DNA of 34,902 nucleotides from Candidatus Saccharimonadota bacterium (GCA_017509895.1 JAFWOH010000008.1:1-34902); one strand, 5' to 3'; numbered from the stretch's first letter, positions 23,838 through 32,599 are shown. Notes: a model not told the origin generated them from the letters alone. Program-made: numbers and translations.

Positions 23838-23914
23838 TGGTAGCACGGACAAGAATCGAACTTGTGACCTTGGGCTTATGAGTCCCACGCTCTAACCAAC
23901 TGAGCTACCGTGCC
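23838..23914 (-). tRNA. tRNA-Met (anticodon CAU, elongator type) with CCA encoded
   Basis: 77 nt. Acceptor GGCACGG/CCGTGCT (G1-U72 wobble), D stem GCTC/GAGC (C11-G24, elongator-like), anticodon loop CTCATAA on stem TGGG/CCCA with an A31-G39 mismatch, T arm ACAAG TTCGATT CTTGT, discriminator A and CCA. A CAU tRNA could instead be tRNA-Ile2 modified by TilS; the sequence alone does not settle this. The pilin promoter starts 10 nt beyond its 3' end. Confidence 0.9.
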
Positions 23915-23978
23915 ACTATATCAGTAATTGTATCATAAGCTCTCAAGATTAACAACCCTTGCAAGGAGGAACATTTAA

Positions 23979-24032
23979 TGGTATAGTAGATTCATGCTAG
24001 AAATAATCATTAGCACAGTTACACTTTACTAA
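23979..24032 (+). pseudogene. Possible beheaded leaderless gene start (12 codons)
   Basis: TGGTATAGT (-10 at 23982-23987), exactly 6 nt, then ATG 23994 opening MLEIIISTVTLY and a stop at 24030-24032. The promoter-to-ATG geometry equals that of the real leaderless genes here, so this may be the start of a lost gene. Chance is a fair alternative. Confidence 0.3.
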
Positions 24033-24046
24033 CTTTAATGCCCTTA

Positions 24047-24168
24047 AAACTTTTCGGACTTCACTCGCTTCGTCTGGCGGTCGAACCTACGGTTCTCATC
24101 CTGTCCCAATCAAGAAATAAAATAAGACCCTACGGGTCTATTTTATTTCTTGGCGGAAGGGACAGGAT
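24047..24168. repeat. 122-bp direct repeat, copy A
   Basis: Identical to 24408-24529 (offset 361). It ends with 18 bases of the tRNA-Ser 3' end (TGGCGGAAGGGACAGGAT, minus-strand CCA end) and includes the long hairpin 24111-24152. Followed by sequence unrelated to the tRNA body. Confidence 0.95.
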
Positions 24169-24336
24169 GTGGATCCTAGCCCCTTGAAGGCGCCAAGTAA
24201 AATTAAAAAGTCTCGAAAAACTTCGTTTTTCGATTAGCTCAAGAAATAAAAAATACTAGAATAAATTCTAGATTTTTTATTTCTTTCGCCACTCTCGAAA
24301 AGCTATGCTTTTCTCGAGGCTTTTTTAATAGTGAAA

Positions 24337-24354
24337 TGGCGGAAGGGACAAGAT
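24337..24354. repeat. tRNA-Ser 3'-end fragment with one mismatch
   Basis: TGGCGGAAGGGACA then AGAT: the same 18-base tRNA-Ser 3' end as at 24151 and 24512, with one change at 24351. The bases after it do not continue the tRNA. Confidence 0.85.
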
Positions 24355-24407
24355 TAGGATTTGCTTCGCAAATCCTTCCGCCTCTCCTCGCTCGGAATCC
24401 GAAAAGT

Positions 24408-24511
24408 AAACTTTTCGGACTTCACTCGCTTCGTCTGGCGGTCGAACCTACGGTTCTCATCCTGTCCCAATCAAGAAATAAAATAAGACCCTACGGGTCT
24501 ATTTTATTTCT

Positions 24512-24529
<18 letters not shown>
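24408..24529. repeat. 122-bp direct repeat, copy B (enters the intact tRNA-Ser)
   Basis: Same 122 bases as 24047-24168. Its right end is the first 18 bases (3' end) of the functional tRNA-Ser gene, and the hairpin 24472-24513 abuts the CCA. Confidence 0.95.
24472..24513 (-). terminator. Long hairpin at the 3' end of tRNA-Ser
   Basis: Arms CAAGAAATAAAAT-AAGACCC and GGGTCT-ATTTTATTTCTTG with a TAC loop: about 19 bp with one bulged A. On the minus strand it begins at the CCA of the tRNA, so it probably ends the transcript and marks the 3' processing site. Confidence 0.65.
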
Positions 24530-24597
<68 letters not shown>

Positions 24598-24660
24598 GCG
24601 GACTATTATAACATAAAAATTTGTGTTATAATAGAGTTAAGTTTAATCGGAGTTTTTATT

Positions 24661-25362
24661 ATGTCAGGACACAGTAAATGGGCTACGACCAAGCGGCAGA
24701 AAGCCGTCGTCGATGCCAAGCGCGGCGCGCTTTTCACAAAAATCGGTAATCAAATCGCCATTGCCGCCCGGAGCGGCACCGACCCGGCGATGAACCCCAG
24801 CCTCGCCATGGTGCTTGAAAAGGCTCGCCTCGCCAATATGCCAAAGGCCAATATCGAGCGGGCCATTGCGCGCGTCTCTTCAAAAGAGGGCGCGGCGCTC
24901 GTAGAGGAAACCTATGAGGGCTATGGCCCCGGTGGCGTCGGGATTATCATCGAGGTTGCGACCGATAATAAAAATCGCACCCTCCCGGATGTTCGCAATA
25001 CGCTCTCTAAAAACGGCGGTCGTATGGCCGATTCCGGCAGCGTGATGTTCCAATTCCAGCGCAAGGGCGTCATTGTCATTTCCGAAAAGGGCGAAGACGC
25101 TTTGATGACCGCTCTCGAGGCTGGCGCTGAGGACGCTACCGAGGAAGAAGACGGCATCGAAATTATCACCGCCCCGTCAGACCTCATGAAAGTCCGTCAG
25201 GCTCTAGTTGATGCCGGCATGACAGTCACTTCTGCTGAACTTCAATACATCGCCACCAATAACGTCCCGGTCGAGGGTGAAAATGCTGAAAAGCTCGAAA
25301 AGCTGCTTGACGCGCTCGACGATTTAGACGACGTAACCGCAGTTCACACAAACGCTTCCTAG
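24661..25362 (+). CDS. yebC: YebC/PmpR family protein
   Basis: 233 aa, three-domain YebC fold. MSGHSKWATTKRQKAVVDAKRG is the conserved start, followed by ARSGTDPAMNPSLAMVLEKARLANMPKANIERAI, YEGYGPGGVGIIIEVATDNKNRT and a C-terminal acidic domain. The family is annotated as transcription regulators, and some members act on ribosomes stalled at proline runs; which applies here is not visible. TGTTATAAT (-10 at 24627-24632) and GGAG (24649-24652) eight bases before ATG fix the start; a longer frame from 24511 runs through tRNA-Ser and is not real. Confidence 0.94.
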   Translation: MSGHSKWATTKRQKAVVDAKRGALFTKIGNQIAIAARSGTDPAMNPSLAMVLEKARLANMPKANIERAIARVSSKEGAALVEETYEGYGPGGVGIIIEVATDNKNRTLPDVRNTLSKNGGRMADSGSVMFQFQRKGVIVISEKGEDALMTALEAGAEDATEEEDGIEIITAPSDLMKVRQALVDAGMTVTSAELQYIATNNVPVEGENAEKLEKLLDALDDLDDVTAVHTNAS

Positions 25363-25371
25363 TTATAGAGC

Positions 25372-25406
25372 AAAAATCGGGCTGGGCTTTGCCTAACCCG
25401 ATTTTT
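25372..25406 (+). terminator. Intrinsic terminator after yebC
   Basis: AAAAATCGGG (25372-25381)/CCCGATTTTT (25397-25406) with an inner GGC/GCC stem; T-run at the end and A-run at the start, so usable in both directions. Confidence 0.88.
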
Positions 25407-25442
25407 GAGTCATCAAAAGTCACAGTATGATATAATTAAAAC

Positions 25443-26246
25443 ATGAATATTTTTATCGCCATTTTCCTTGGTATCGTCCAAGGTCTAACAGAGTTTATCC
25501 CGGTTTCTAGCTCCGGTCATCTCGAGCTAATTCAGCAGATTATCGGTGGCCGCGCGGATGATTTTCACCTTTTCATTGAGCTAATCAATCTCGGTACGGT
25601 TATCGCCCTCTTGATTTACTTCCGAAAGCGCATTGCTAAAATTCTAAACGACATCTTCAAGAAGAAAAATTATAAACTTGCAATCAACATCATCATCACT
25701 TGTATCCCCGCCGGCCTCGCCGGGCTCTTGCTCAGCCATTTTATCGAGACTAATCCTTTCTTTTCCTCACTTTACACCGTCGCGACGGCTATGCTCGTCG
25801 TCGGTATCTTGATGGTCGCCTCGGATAAGCTCCCGCATATGTCTAAGCTCAAAAACGAAGATAAATTGACCAAGCCTCGCGCCCTCGGCATTGGCATTGC
25901 GCAGGTTTTTGCTTTGATTCCGGGCGTCTCCCGCTCCGGCTCGACCATTCTCGCCGGCCGCGCCGTCGGTCTCTCTGCCGCCTCCGCCGCAGAATATTCC
26001 TTCCTTGTCTCCATCCCTCTGATGCTCGCTGTCTGTGGAAAGTCTCTCATTTCTAGCACTACCCGTACTTACCTCTTTAATAATCTCGGCCCGCTCCTGC
26101 TCGCAAACCTCGCGGCTTTTGTCTTTGGCATGATTGCCTTAAAAATCGTCATGGACTATGTCAAAAAACAAAATTCCATCCGCGCCTTTGGCTTTTATCG
26201 CATCATTTTGGCGAGCGTAGTCTTAATCTACCTACTCATTCAGTAG
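25443..26246 (+). CDS. uppP: Undecaprenyl-diphosphatase UppP (BacA)
   Basis: Integral membrane phosphatase recycling the undecaprenyl carrier for peptidoglycan synthesis. 267 aa with about eight hydrophobic segments and both family signatures: QGLTEFIPVSSSGHLEL near residue 14 and LIPGVSRSGSTILAGR near residue 160. TGATATAAT (-10 at 25431-25436) ends exactly 6 nt before ATG: leaderless. Stands alone; nearest functional relatives in the window are the PBP and FemAB genes. Confidence 0.95.
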   Translation: MNIFIAIFLGIVQGLTEFIPVSSSGHLELIQQIIGGRADDFHLFIELINLGTVIALLIYFRKRIAKILNDIFKKKNYKLAINIIITCIPAGLAGLLLSHFIETNPFFSSLYTVATAMLVVGILMVASDKLPHMSKLKNEDKLTKPRALGIGIAQVFALIPGVSRSGSTILAGRAVGLSAASAAEYSFLVSIPLMLAVCGKSLISSTTRTYLFNNLGPLLLANLAAFVFGMIALKIVMDYVKKQNSIRAFGFYRIILASVVLIYLLIQ

Positions 26247-26304
26247 AATTTACATTATACCGGGCCTCTGTCAAAACACCTGTCAGAACATAAACGGAAT
26301 AGAT

Positions 26305-26333
26305 TTGCAATAGTTTTAAAAATTTGCTAGAAT
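26305..26333 (+). promoter_or_regulatory. Promoter of a small transcription unit
   Basis: TTGCAA (26305-26310), 17 nt, TAGAAT (26328-26333) preceded by TGC. Predicted start is about 26340, at the foot of a hairpin TTGACTC (26342-26348)/GAGTCAA (26369-26375). The region 26247-26304 upstream holds nothing recognisable. Confidence 0.65.
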
Positions 26334-26405
26334 AGTTCTCGTTGACTCATTTCAGGGCTAGGTCGTTAGAGTCAAGAATTAAATAGGAGATTAAATTTTA
26401 GGAAT

Positions 26406-26492
26406 ATGCGTATCAGACCAAAGCGAAGTCATCATCGTAAGTCAAAGTACGAGCTTCCTCCCGCCCCATGGCAGGAATTCATCGAAATCTAG
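26406..26492 (+). CDS. Candidate 28-aa basic small protein
   Basis: ATG 26406 to TAG 26490-26492. The product begins MRIRPKRSHHRKSKYE and ends LPPAPWQEFIEI: a strongly basic first half and a Pro/Trp-containing acidic end. It sits in its own unit of about 175 nt with promoter, 5' hairpin and intrinsic terminator. SD placement is poor (AGGAG 16 nt upstream, AGGA 2 nt upstream), so translation is uncertain and the unit may be a non-coding RNA instead. I do not recognise the peptide. Confidence 0.45.
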   Translation: MRIRPKRSHHRKSKYELPPAPWQEFIEI

Positions 26493-26515
26493 GAGGGTTC
26501 CCCTCCTAGATTTTT
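26485..26515. terminator. Palindromic bidirectional terminator shared by the small ORF and CBS gene
   Basis: 13-bp perfect stem AAATCTAGGAGGG (26485-26497)/CCCTCCTAGATTT (26501-26513), TTC loop, T-run after. The TAG in each arm is the stop codon of the gene reading into it. Confidence 0.9.
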
Positions 26516-27054
26516 CTTCGAATTACCGCCCCGAGCGAAGTGTCTTCATCAAAATCATCTTTCGGGTAGTATCCAAGTATCACACCGACTATTTCCTTAA
26601 AATTCAAAGTCCCGGTGAGCTGCCCCATTTTATTTACTACGATAAAGAAAAAGCAATGTGTCCGAAGAAACGCCGAGGTCGCCTGCTCTAAGGAATAATC
26701 CTCACGGAGATAACAGACTCGCGGGTCCATATATTTTTCCGCCGTATCATTCTCCCGAATTTCTAACGAATTCAACCTATCCACCGAAATTGTCCCAATT
26801 ACCTGCCGCCCAGTTTCGTCCACTACCGGGAACATCGAGGTTCCAGAGCGGTATAATCTATCCAGCGTTAAAGGCCCCAAAAAATCCCGGATATTCACGA
26901 AAGCGACTTTTTCCCTAGGGGTCATAATGTCTGAGACTCGGAGATTCTTAAACTCCATCGCCGCGACAATCATCATCCGCTCTTTTTGGGATAAAACCTC
27001 TTCCGGTAAATCTCTTAAAATCTCGATAAATTCTTTTAGCGTTTTTGGTTGCAT
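26506..27054 (-). CDS. CBS-pair domain protein (CorC-like, without membrane domain)
   Basis: 182 aa. Two CBS repeats: VSDIMTPREKVAFVNIRDFL with MFPVVDETGRQVIGTISVDRL, and KYMDPRVCYLREDYSLEQATSAFLRTHCFFFIVVNKMGQLTGTLNFKEIVGVILG. These usually bind adenosine nucleotides. The layout matches the CBS part of HlyC/CorC proteins, but there is no N-terminal membrane DUF21 domain and no C-terminal CorC domain. TATTAT (minus strand, 27061-27066) ends 6 nt before ATG, so it is leaderless. The last codons and stop lie in the shared terminator. Confidence 0.8.
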   Translation of the reverse strand: MQPKTLKEFIEILRDLPEEVLSQKERMMIVAAMEFKNLRVSDIMTPREKVAFVNIRDFLGPLTLDRLYRSGTSMFPVVDETGRQVIGTISVDRLNSLEIRENDTAEKYMDPRVCYLREDYSLEQATSAFLRTHCFFFIVVNKMGQLTGTLNFKEIVGVILGYYPKDDFDEDTSLGAVIRRKI

Positions 27055-27119
27055 CGTGGTATAATAGACTAGATATTATTTAGAGTATATTATAACATAT
27101 TTTAAGCGAGGAATAAAGT

Positions 27120-27836
27120 ATGAAACAGAAAAATTATGGGGTAGTCGCAATTTTCACAATAATCATTGTGGCTTTTGCTGCCTTGCTCATTCCACATCTC
27201 ATGAGTAAGCATCAGAATCAGCTCAATCTTGACGATTATAATTTCAATAGTTATATCGGGCCGAATGAGTTTAATGGTGAAATTGGCGATAATGTCAAGG
27301 GCGACAAAGACAAGGCTAAGGTCTATATCGTCGAGTATGCCGACTATCAATGCCCCGGCTGCGCCTCGCTCAATAATTATGTTAATAAAATCCCGAGTAA
27401 ATTTGAGGACAAAGTCGCAGTAATCTATCGAAATTATGTCATGAGCTATCATCAGAATGGTACCGCTGCCGCCTCCGCTGCCGAGGCTGCCGGTCTTCAG
27501 GGCTATTGGAAAGAGATGGGGAATTTACTCTTCTCTAATCAGGCTAATTGGCAGTACGCCGATGTCGAGGAGCGGACGGAGCTCTTCATCTCTTATTTTA
27601 AAACCGCCTCAAAGGACAAAGGAGATGTTGATAAGTTTAAGTCCGACATGAGCTCAAAGGCCGTCCAGAAAAAAATCAGTTTCGACCAACAAATCGCCGA
27701 TAAAATCGAGGTTCCTGGCACCCCTTCGCTATATTTAAACGGCGAGCGCCTTGATTATTCCTCAACTAAGACTGAGGACGACTTCTTTAAATTCCTCCAC
27801 GAAAAAATCGACCCACTTTTAAAGGAGACTAAATAA
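27120..27836 (+). CDS. Membrane-anchored DsbA-like thiol oxidoreductase
   Basis: 238 aa: N-terminal signal-anchor (VVAIFTIIIVAFAALLIPHL, residues 8-27) then a Thioredoxin_4/DsbA fold with active site YQCPGC (near residue 80) and cis-Pro loop KIEVPGTPSLYLNGE. Expected to form or rearrange disulfides in exported proteins, matching the Cys pairs in the pilin-like, metalloprotease and small membrane proteins of this window (inference). GAGGA (27108-27112) is 7 nt before ATG. The stop overlaps the aspS start by one base (TAATG), so the two are co-translated. Confidence 0.88.
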   Translation: MKQKNYGVVAIFTIIIVAFAALLIPHLMSKHQNQLNLDDYNFNSYIGPNEFNGEIGDNVKGDKDKAKVYIVEYADYQCPGCASLNNYVNKIPSKFEDKVAVIYRNYVMSYHQNGTAAASAAEAAGLQGYWKEMGNLLFSNQANWQYADVEERTELFISYFKTASKDKGDVDKFKSDMSSKAVQKKISFDQQIADKIEVPGTPSLYLNGERLDYSSTKTEDDFFKFLHEKIDPLLKETK

Positions 27837-29632
27837 TGGAAAGATTAAAATCACTAGAACTTAAAAACTATCTAGGTAAAGAAGTCATAGTCGAGGGCTG
27901 GGTCAATTCCCGCCGGGACCATGGCGGTCTAATTTTCATTGACTTAAGAGACGACAAGGGAATTATCCAGCTCGTCGTCACTCCCGATACAAAAGATAGT
28001 TTTAAGCTAGCAGAGACCGTCCGCGATGAATTTGTCTTAAAAGCCGTCGGCAAGATGCGCGAGCGCGCCGAGGATTTGAAAAATCCTCATATCGAGACTG
28101 GCGATATCGAGCTTGTCGTCTCGGAATTAACCCTCTTAAATCGCTCGGAGCCACTCCCGGTCAATACTCATGACGACGGCCCGGAGACCGGCGAAGATTT
28201 GCGCCTAAAATATCGCTATCTCGATCTTCGTCGCCCCTCGATGCAAAACTTGATTAAAAAGCGCTCAGAGTTTTATCAGATTCTTAGAAAATACATGATA
28301 GACCGCGATTTTATCGAGGTCACAACCCCGATTTTGGCGAACTCTTCCCCGGAGGGTGCGCGTGACTTTCTAGTACCTTCGCGCTTAAAGTCTGGCCTAT
28401 TTTACGCCTTGCCTCAGGCCCCGCAACAGTTTAAGCAGCTCCTGATGGTCGGCGGTGTCCCGCGCTATTTCCAGATTGCCCCCTGTTTCCGCGATGAAGA
28501 CCCTCGGGCAGACCGTCTCTATGGTGATTTTTATCAGCTAGACCTCGAGATGGCCTTTGTCGAGGACGGCGAAACCGTCAGAAAGGAAATGGAACCACTC
28601 ATGAAGTATCTCGCTACAGATTTTGGCGGCAAGACTCTCGAAATTGTTTCTGAGCCAGCTAAAAAATACCTGCCAAAAGATAGCGATGTCCCGCGCATCC
28701 CTTATACCTTCGCAATGGAGACCTATGGCGTTGACAAGCCAGATTTAAGATACGGCATGGAGCTAATCGAATTAACTGACGCACTTAAAAATACCGATTT
28801 TAAGGTCTTTAAATCTCCCTGCGTAAAGGCTCTTTGCGTTAAAAATGGCGCCAGCCTCTCTCGCAGCCAGATTGATAATTTCACCGAAGAAGCTAAAAAG
28901 CTCGGCGCTGGCGGCCTCGCCTATATTATCTATGAAAACGGCGCGGAAAAATCCCCGATTGCGAAATTCTTGAAGCCAGAAGAACTAAAGGCTATTAAAG
29001 AGCTAACTAAAGCAGAGGACGGTGATGCGGTCTTCTTTGGTGCGGATGAAAGAGAGAAGGTCAATAAGGTCTTAGGCCAGCTCCGTATCTCCTTTGCCGA
29101 GCATTTTGAGCTCGCCGACAAAAACAAGGTTGCCTTCTGCTGGATTACCGACTTTCCGTTTTATGAGTGGAACGATGGCGAAGAAAAATTAGATTTTGGC
29201 CATAATCCGTTTAGTATGCCAAAGGGCGGCCTGAAGGCTCTAGAAGATGCCAAGACCGATGAGGATAAGCTAAAAATCGTCGCCGATCAATACGATTTTG
29301 TGATGAACGGCATCGAGATTTGCTCCGGCGCAGTTAGAAATTACAGCCCAGAGATTATGTATAAGGCCTTCGGCCTCCTCGGTTACGATGAAAAATATGT
29401 CGAAGCCCGCTTCGGCGGGATGCTAAACGCCTTTAAATTCGGCGCTCCGCCCCATGCCGGCTGTGCCTTTGGTATTGACCGTATCTTTATGGAGCTAATG
29501 GATGCAAAGTCTATCCGCGATGTCGTCGCCTTCCCGAAGAATGGCTCTGGCATCGATCTGATGATGAATTCGCCTTCCGAGGTAGACGCTTATCAGCTAA
29601 AAGATGCCCACATCCAGCCCATCGAAGACTAG
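27836..29632 (+). CDS. aspS: Aspartyl-tRNA synthetase
   Basis: Class II bacterial-type AspRS, 598 aa. N-terminal anticodon-binding OB fold (VIVEGWVNSRRDHGGLIFIDLRDDKG), catalytic motif 2 around YFQIAPCFRDEDPRADR, GAD insertion domain in the middle (about 290-420), and motif 3 in GAPPHAGCAFGIDRIFMELM. In the anticodon-binding region the sequence RRDHGG has His where discriminating E. coli AspRS has Leu (RRDLGS); His here is associated with non-discriminating enzymes that also charge tRNA-Asn, so Asn-tRNA may be made by GatCAB amidation (inference). Coupled to the DsbA-like gene by a TAATG overlap. Confidence 0.95.
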   Translation: MERLKSLELKNYLGKEVIVEGWVNSRRDHGGLIFIDLRDDKGIIQLVVTPDTKDSFKLAETVRDEFVLKAVGKMRERAEDLKNPHIETGDIELVVSELTLLNRSEPLPVNTHDDGPETGEDLRLKYRYLDLRRPSMQNLIKKRSEFYQILRKYMIDRDFIEVTTPILANSSPEGARDFLVPSRLKSGLFYALPQAPQQFKQLLMVGGVPRYFQIAPCFRDEDPRADRLYGDFYQLDLEMAFVEDGETVRKEMEPLMKYLATDFGGKTLEIVSEPAKKYLPKDSDVPRIPYTFAMETYGVDKPDLRYGMELIELTDALKNTDFKVFKSPCVKALCVKNGASLSRSQIDNFTEEAKKLGAGGLAYIIYENGAEKSPIAKFLKPEELKAIKELTKAEDGDAVFFGADEREKVNKVLGQLRISFAEHFELADKNKVAFCWITDFPFYEWNDGEEKLDFGHNPFSMPKGGLKALEDAKTDEDKLKIVADQYDFVMNGIEICSGAVRNYSPEIMYKAFGLLGYDEKYVEARFGGMLNAFKFGAPPHAGCAFGIDRIFMELMDAKSIRDVVAFPKNGSGIDLMMNSPSEVDAYQLKDAHIQPIED

Positions 29633-29693
29633 ACAAAAATCCAAGTTTAGAGTATAATATTACGAATGTTTTTGAAAAAGGAGCGTAATATTT

Positions 29694-32567
29694 ATGGACG
29701 ATAATATGATTAAAATTCGGGGCGCTAGGCAGCACAACCTAAAGAACATCGATGTCGATATTCCGAGGGATAAGCTCGTCGTTTTGACCGGCCTTTCCGG
29801 CTCTGGAAAGTCCAGCCTCGCTTTTGATACGATTTACGCCGAGGGTCAGAGGCGCTATGTCGAAAGTCTGTCCAGCTACGCTCGAATGTTCCTCGGGGTC
29901 ATGGACAAGCCGGATGTCGATACTATTACCGGTCTCTCCCCGGCGATTTCGATTGACCAAAAATCGACCAGCCGCAACCCCCGCTCCACCGTCGCTACTG
30001 TGACCGAGGTTTATGATTATCTCCGTCTCCTCTTCGCTCGCGTTGGCGTGCCTCATTGTCCGATTTGTCATTCCGAGGTCTCCAGAAGGACCGATGAAGA
30101 CATCGTGAATGAAGTCATGAAGCTCCCGCTGGGCAGTAAGCTCATGCTCCTCGCCCCGATTGTCCAACAGAAAAAGGGCGAGTTCCAGCACATCTCCGAG
30201 CAATACACCGCGAAGGGCTTTTCGCGCGTCCGCGTCGATGGCATCGTGTATGCGCTCGATGAATTCCCAGAGCTAAAAAAGCAGGAAAAACACGACATCG
30301 AGATTGTCGTGGACCGCTTCATCTTAAGCCCAGATTTACAGTCGCGCATCGCCGGCTCCGTCGAGCAGGCTCTAGAGCTAGGTCAGGGAATTATTAAGCT
30401 ATTAAAAATTACTGACAATTCCACCGCCGTCGATCAAAATCCAAATAAAGACAATACCGAGGTCTACACCTTTTCAAAGCGCTATGCCTGCCCGAATCAT
30501 CCGGACGAGCTCATCCCAGAGCTAGAGCCGCGCCTCTTTTCTTTCAATGCTCCGCAGGGCGCCTGTCCGACTTGTACCGGCCTTGGCACGCGAATGGAAA
30601 TAGACCCGGCGCTAGTTTTTAACGAAAATCTCACTATCGCCGAGGGTGGCATCCGCCCCTTTAATCGCGTCAATCAGGATTCTTGGTGGCTCCGCCGCCT
30701 CGATGCGGTCGGGAAAAGGCATGGCTTTGATGTCTATACCCCGATTGGCCAATTCTCGGAGGAGACTAAACACATCATTCTCTATGGCACCGGCGAAGAA
30801 AAATACCGAGTCTTAATCGGTGGTTCTGGTAAATTTGCTAAAGGTACAACTTATGAAACTACTTATGAAGGTGTCATCCCGACCCTCGAAAGAAGACACA
30901 AAGAAACTGAGTCTGACTTTATCAGAAAAGACATCGAGCGTTTTATGCGCATCAAGGAGTGCCAGACCTGTCATGGCGCGAGATTAAAACCGGTCGTCCT
31001 CGCTGTTACCGTCCACGACCTCAATATCGTCGATATGTGCAGTTTCGATGTCGACCATACACTCGAAGTCCTGAATCAGGATCTTGGCTTTACTGAGTCC
31101 GAATTGCAAATCGCCGGCCCGATTATCAAAGAAATTAAAGAGCGGGTGAAGTTTATGCAGGACGTCGGCCTTGGCTACATGGAGCTCGGCCGCGCCGCGA
31201 ATACCTTGTCCGGCGGCGAGGCCCAGAGAATCCGCCTCGCGACCCAAATCGGCTCTGGCCTTCAGGGAGTTTTATATGTCCTTGATGAGCCATCCATCGG
31301 CCTTCACCAGAGGGATAACGATAAATTAATTGCGACTCTGAAACACTTAAGAGACCTCAAAAACACCGTCCTCGTGGTCGAACACGATGAAGATACTATG
31401 CTTTCGTCTGATTATATCATCGATATTGGCCCTGGTGCCGGCGCCAATGGCGGGGAAGTGGTCGCTGCCGGCACCCCAGAAGAGGTAATGAAAAATGATA
31501 ATTCCATCACCGGCCGCTATCTCTCCGGCAAAGAAAAAATCGAAACTCCGAAAAAGAGAAGAAAAGCGAAGCTTGGTCTAGAATTAGTCGTAAGGGGTGC
31601 TCGCGAAAATAATCTCAAAAACATCGATGCTCATTTTCCGCTCGGCGTGATGACCGTCGTCTCCGGGGTTTCCGGCTCCGGTAAGTCCACGCTCGTCAAC
31701 GAGATTTTAGCCAACGAGCTTCTTGCTCGGCTTCATCGCGCCCAGACCGTCGCCGGCCTCCACGATAATATCGAGGGCATCGAAAATCTTGATAAATGTA
31801 TCGTGATAGACCAGTCCCCGATTGGCCGCACTCCGCGCTCTAATCCTGCGACTTATACTGGGGTCTTTAACCAAATTCGTGAACTCTACACCAACCAGCC
31901 CGAGGCCGAAATCCGCGGTTACAAGCCCGGTCGTTTCTCCTTCAATGTCAAGGGTGGTCGTTGCGAAACTTGTCAGGGCGACGGCGTCAACAAAATTGAA
32001 ATGCATTTTCTCCCGGATGTCTATGTGACTTGCCCGGCCTGCCATGGCCGCCGCTATAATCGCGAGGCCCTCGAGATTAAATATAAGGGCAAAGACATTT
32101 CCGAAGTTCTCAATATGACGATTGACGAGGCGGTTAAATTCTTTGAAAACATCCCAAACATCGCCCCGAAGCTCAAAACCCTCCAAGAGGTCGGTCTCGG
32201 CTATATCCGCCTTGGTCAGCCGGCCACCACTTTCTCTGGCGGCGAGGCCCAGCGTATAAAACTCGCGACCGAGCTCGCCCGCCGCAGCACCGGCCGGACT
32301 CTCTATATTTTAGACGAGCCAACCACCGGTCTCCATACTGCCGATGTTAAGCGCCTTCTAAAAATCCTGAATAAACTTGTCGACGGTGGCAATTCGATGA
32401 TTATTATTGAGCATAATCTCCATGTCATCAAATCCGCCGATTGGATTATTGACATGGGCCCAGAGGGTGGCCAAGGCGGCGGCCGAATCATCGCCACCGG
32501 CACCCCCGAAACCCTCGCTAAAAATGCCAATACCCCCACCGGCGAATATTTAAGAACTGTACTATAG
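29694..32567 (+). CDS. uvrA: Excinuclease ABC subunit A (UvrA)
   Basis: Damage-recognition ATPase of nucleotide excision repair. 957 aa, normal size. First ABC module: [21 protein letters not shown], Walker [21 protein letters not shown], zinc-binding CPICHSEV region near residue 121, signature [11 protein letters not shown] near 504. Second module: [15 protein letters not shown] near 659, zinc finger CETCQGDG...CPACHG near 757-785, signature [11 protein letters not shown] near 846, Walker [19 protein letters not shown] (29653-29658) and AAGGAG (29678-29683) ten bases before ATG give a leadered mRNA. uvrB and uvrC are not in the window. Confidence 0.96.
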   Translation: MDDNMIKIRGARQHNLKNIDVDIPRDKLVVLTGLSGSGKSSLAFDTIYAEGQRRYVESLSSYARMFLGVMDKPDVDTITGLSPAISIDQKSTSRNPRSTVATVTEVYDYLRLLFARVGVPHCPICHSEVSRRTDEDIVNEVMKLPLGSKLMLLAPIVQQKKGEFQHISEQYTAKGFSRVRVDGIVYALDEFPELKKQEKHDIEIVVDRFILSPDLQSRIAGSVEQALELGQGIIKLLKITDNSTAVDQNPNKDNTEVYTFSKRYACPNHPDELIPELEPRLFSFNAPQGACPTCTGLGTRMEIDPALVFNENLTIAEGGIRPFNRVNQDSWWLRRLDAVGKRHGFDVYTPIGQFSEETKHIILYGTGEEKYRVLIGGSGKFAKGTTYETTYEGVIPTLERRHKETESDFIRKDIERFMRIKECQTCHGARLKPVVLAVTVHDLNIVDMCSFDVDHTLEVLNQDLGFTESELQIAGPIIKEIKERVKFMQDVGLGYMELGRAANTLSGGEAQRIRLATQIGSGLQGVLYVLDEPSIGLHQRDNDKLIATLKHLRDLKNTVLVVEHDEDTMLSSDYIIDIGPGAGANGGEVVAAGTPEEVMKNDNSITGRYLSGKEKIETPKKRRKAKLGLELVVRGARENNLKNIDAHFPLGVMTVVSGVSGSGKSTLVNEILANELLARLHRAQTVAGLHDNIEGIENLDKCIVIDQSPIGRTPRSNPATYTGVFNQIRELYTNQPEAEIRGYKPGRFSFNVKGGRCETCQGDGVNKIEMHFLPDVYVTCPACHGRRYNREALEIKYKGKDISEVLNMTIDEAVKFFENIPNIAPKLKTLQEVGLGYIRLGQPATTFSGGEAQRIKLATELARRSTGRTLYILDEPTTGLHTADVKRLLKILNKLVDGGNSMIIIEHNLHVIKSADWIIDMGPEGGQGGGRIIATGTPETLAKNANTPTGEYLRTVL

Positions 32568-32599
32568 TAATTTAAGGGATTGTATTTTCTACTCACTCA

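Larger units (their letters stand above)
23915..24511. other. Gene-poor, hairpin-rich region downstream of tRNA-Ser
   Basis: About 600 bp with no intact protein gene. It contains a 122-bp direct repeat, three copies of the tRNA-Ser 3' end (one intact gene plus fragments at 24151-24168 and 24337-24354), and a series of stem-loops: 24111-24152, the 24241-24285 stem (AAGAAATAAAAAAT arm), TCGAAAAAC/GTTTTTCGA, CTCGAAAAGC/GCTTTTCTCGAG, GGATTTGC/GCAAATCC, TCCGAAAAG/CTTTTCGGA and GAACC/GGTTC. Several loops are TTC, TAC or TAT. It resembles a tRNA-associated integration/excision scar. Confidence 0.7.

Noticed and set aside
23817-23888. 24-residue N-terminal extension of the pilin-like protein
   Set aside because: It would be translated from tRNA-Met sequence; the -10 lies downstream of it and the prepilin signal begins at MKKKSGF.
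23838-23914. Initiator tRNA-fMet
   Set aside because: Its D stem has C11-G24, and the GGG/CCC run is displaced by one pair with an A31-G39 mismatch, so it reads as an elongator-type CAU tRNA despite the weak 1-72 pair.
24010-24018. TTAGCACAG resembling a CIRCE half-site; also TTAGCACTT in the ruvA 3' end
   Set aside because: No complementary half-site at the 9-nt spacing and no promoter alignment.
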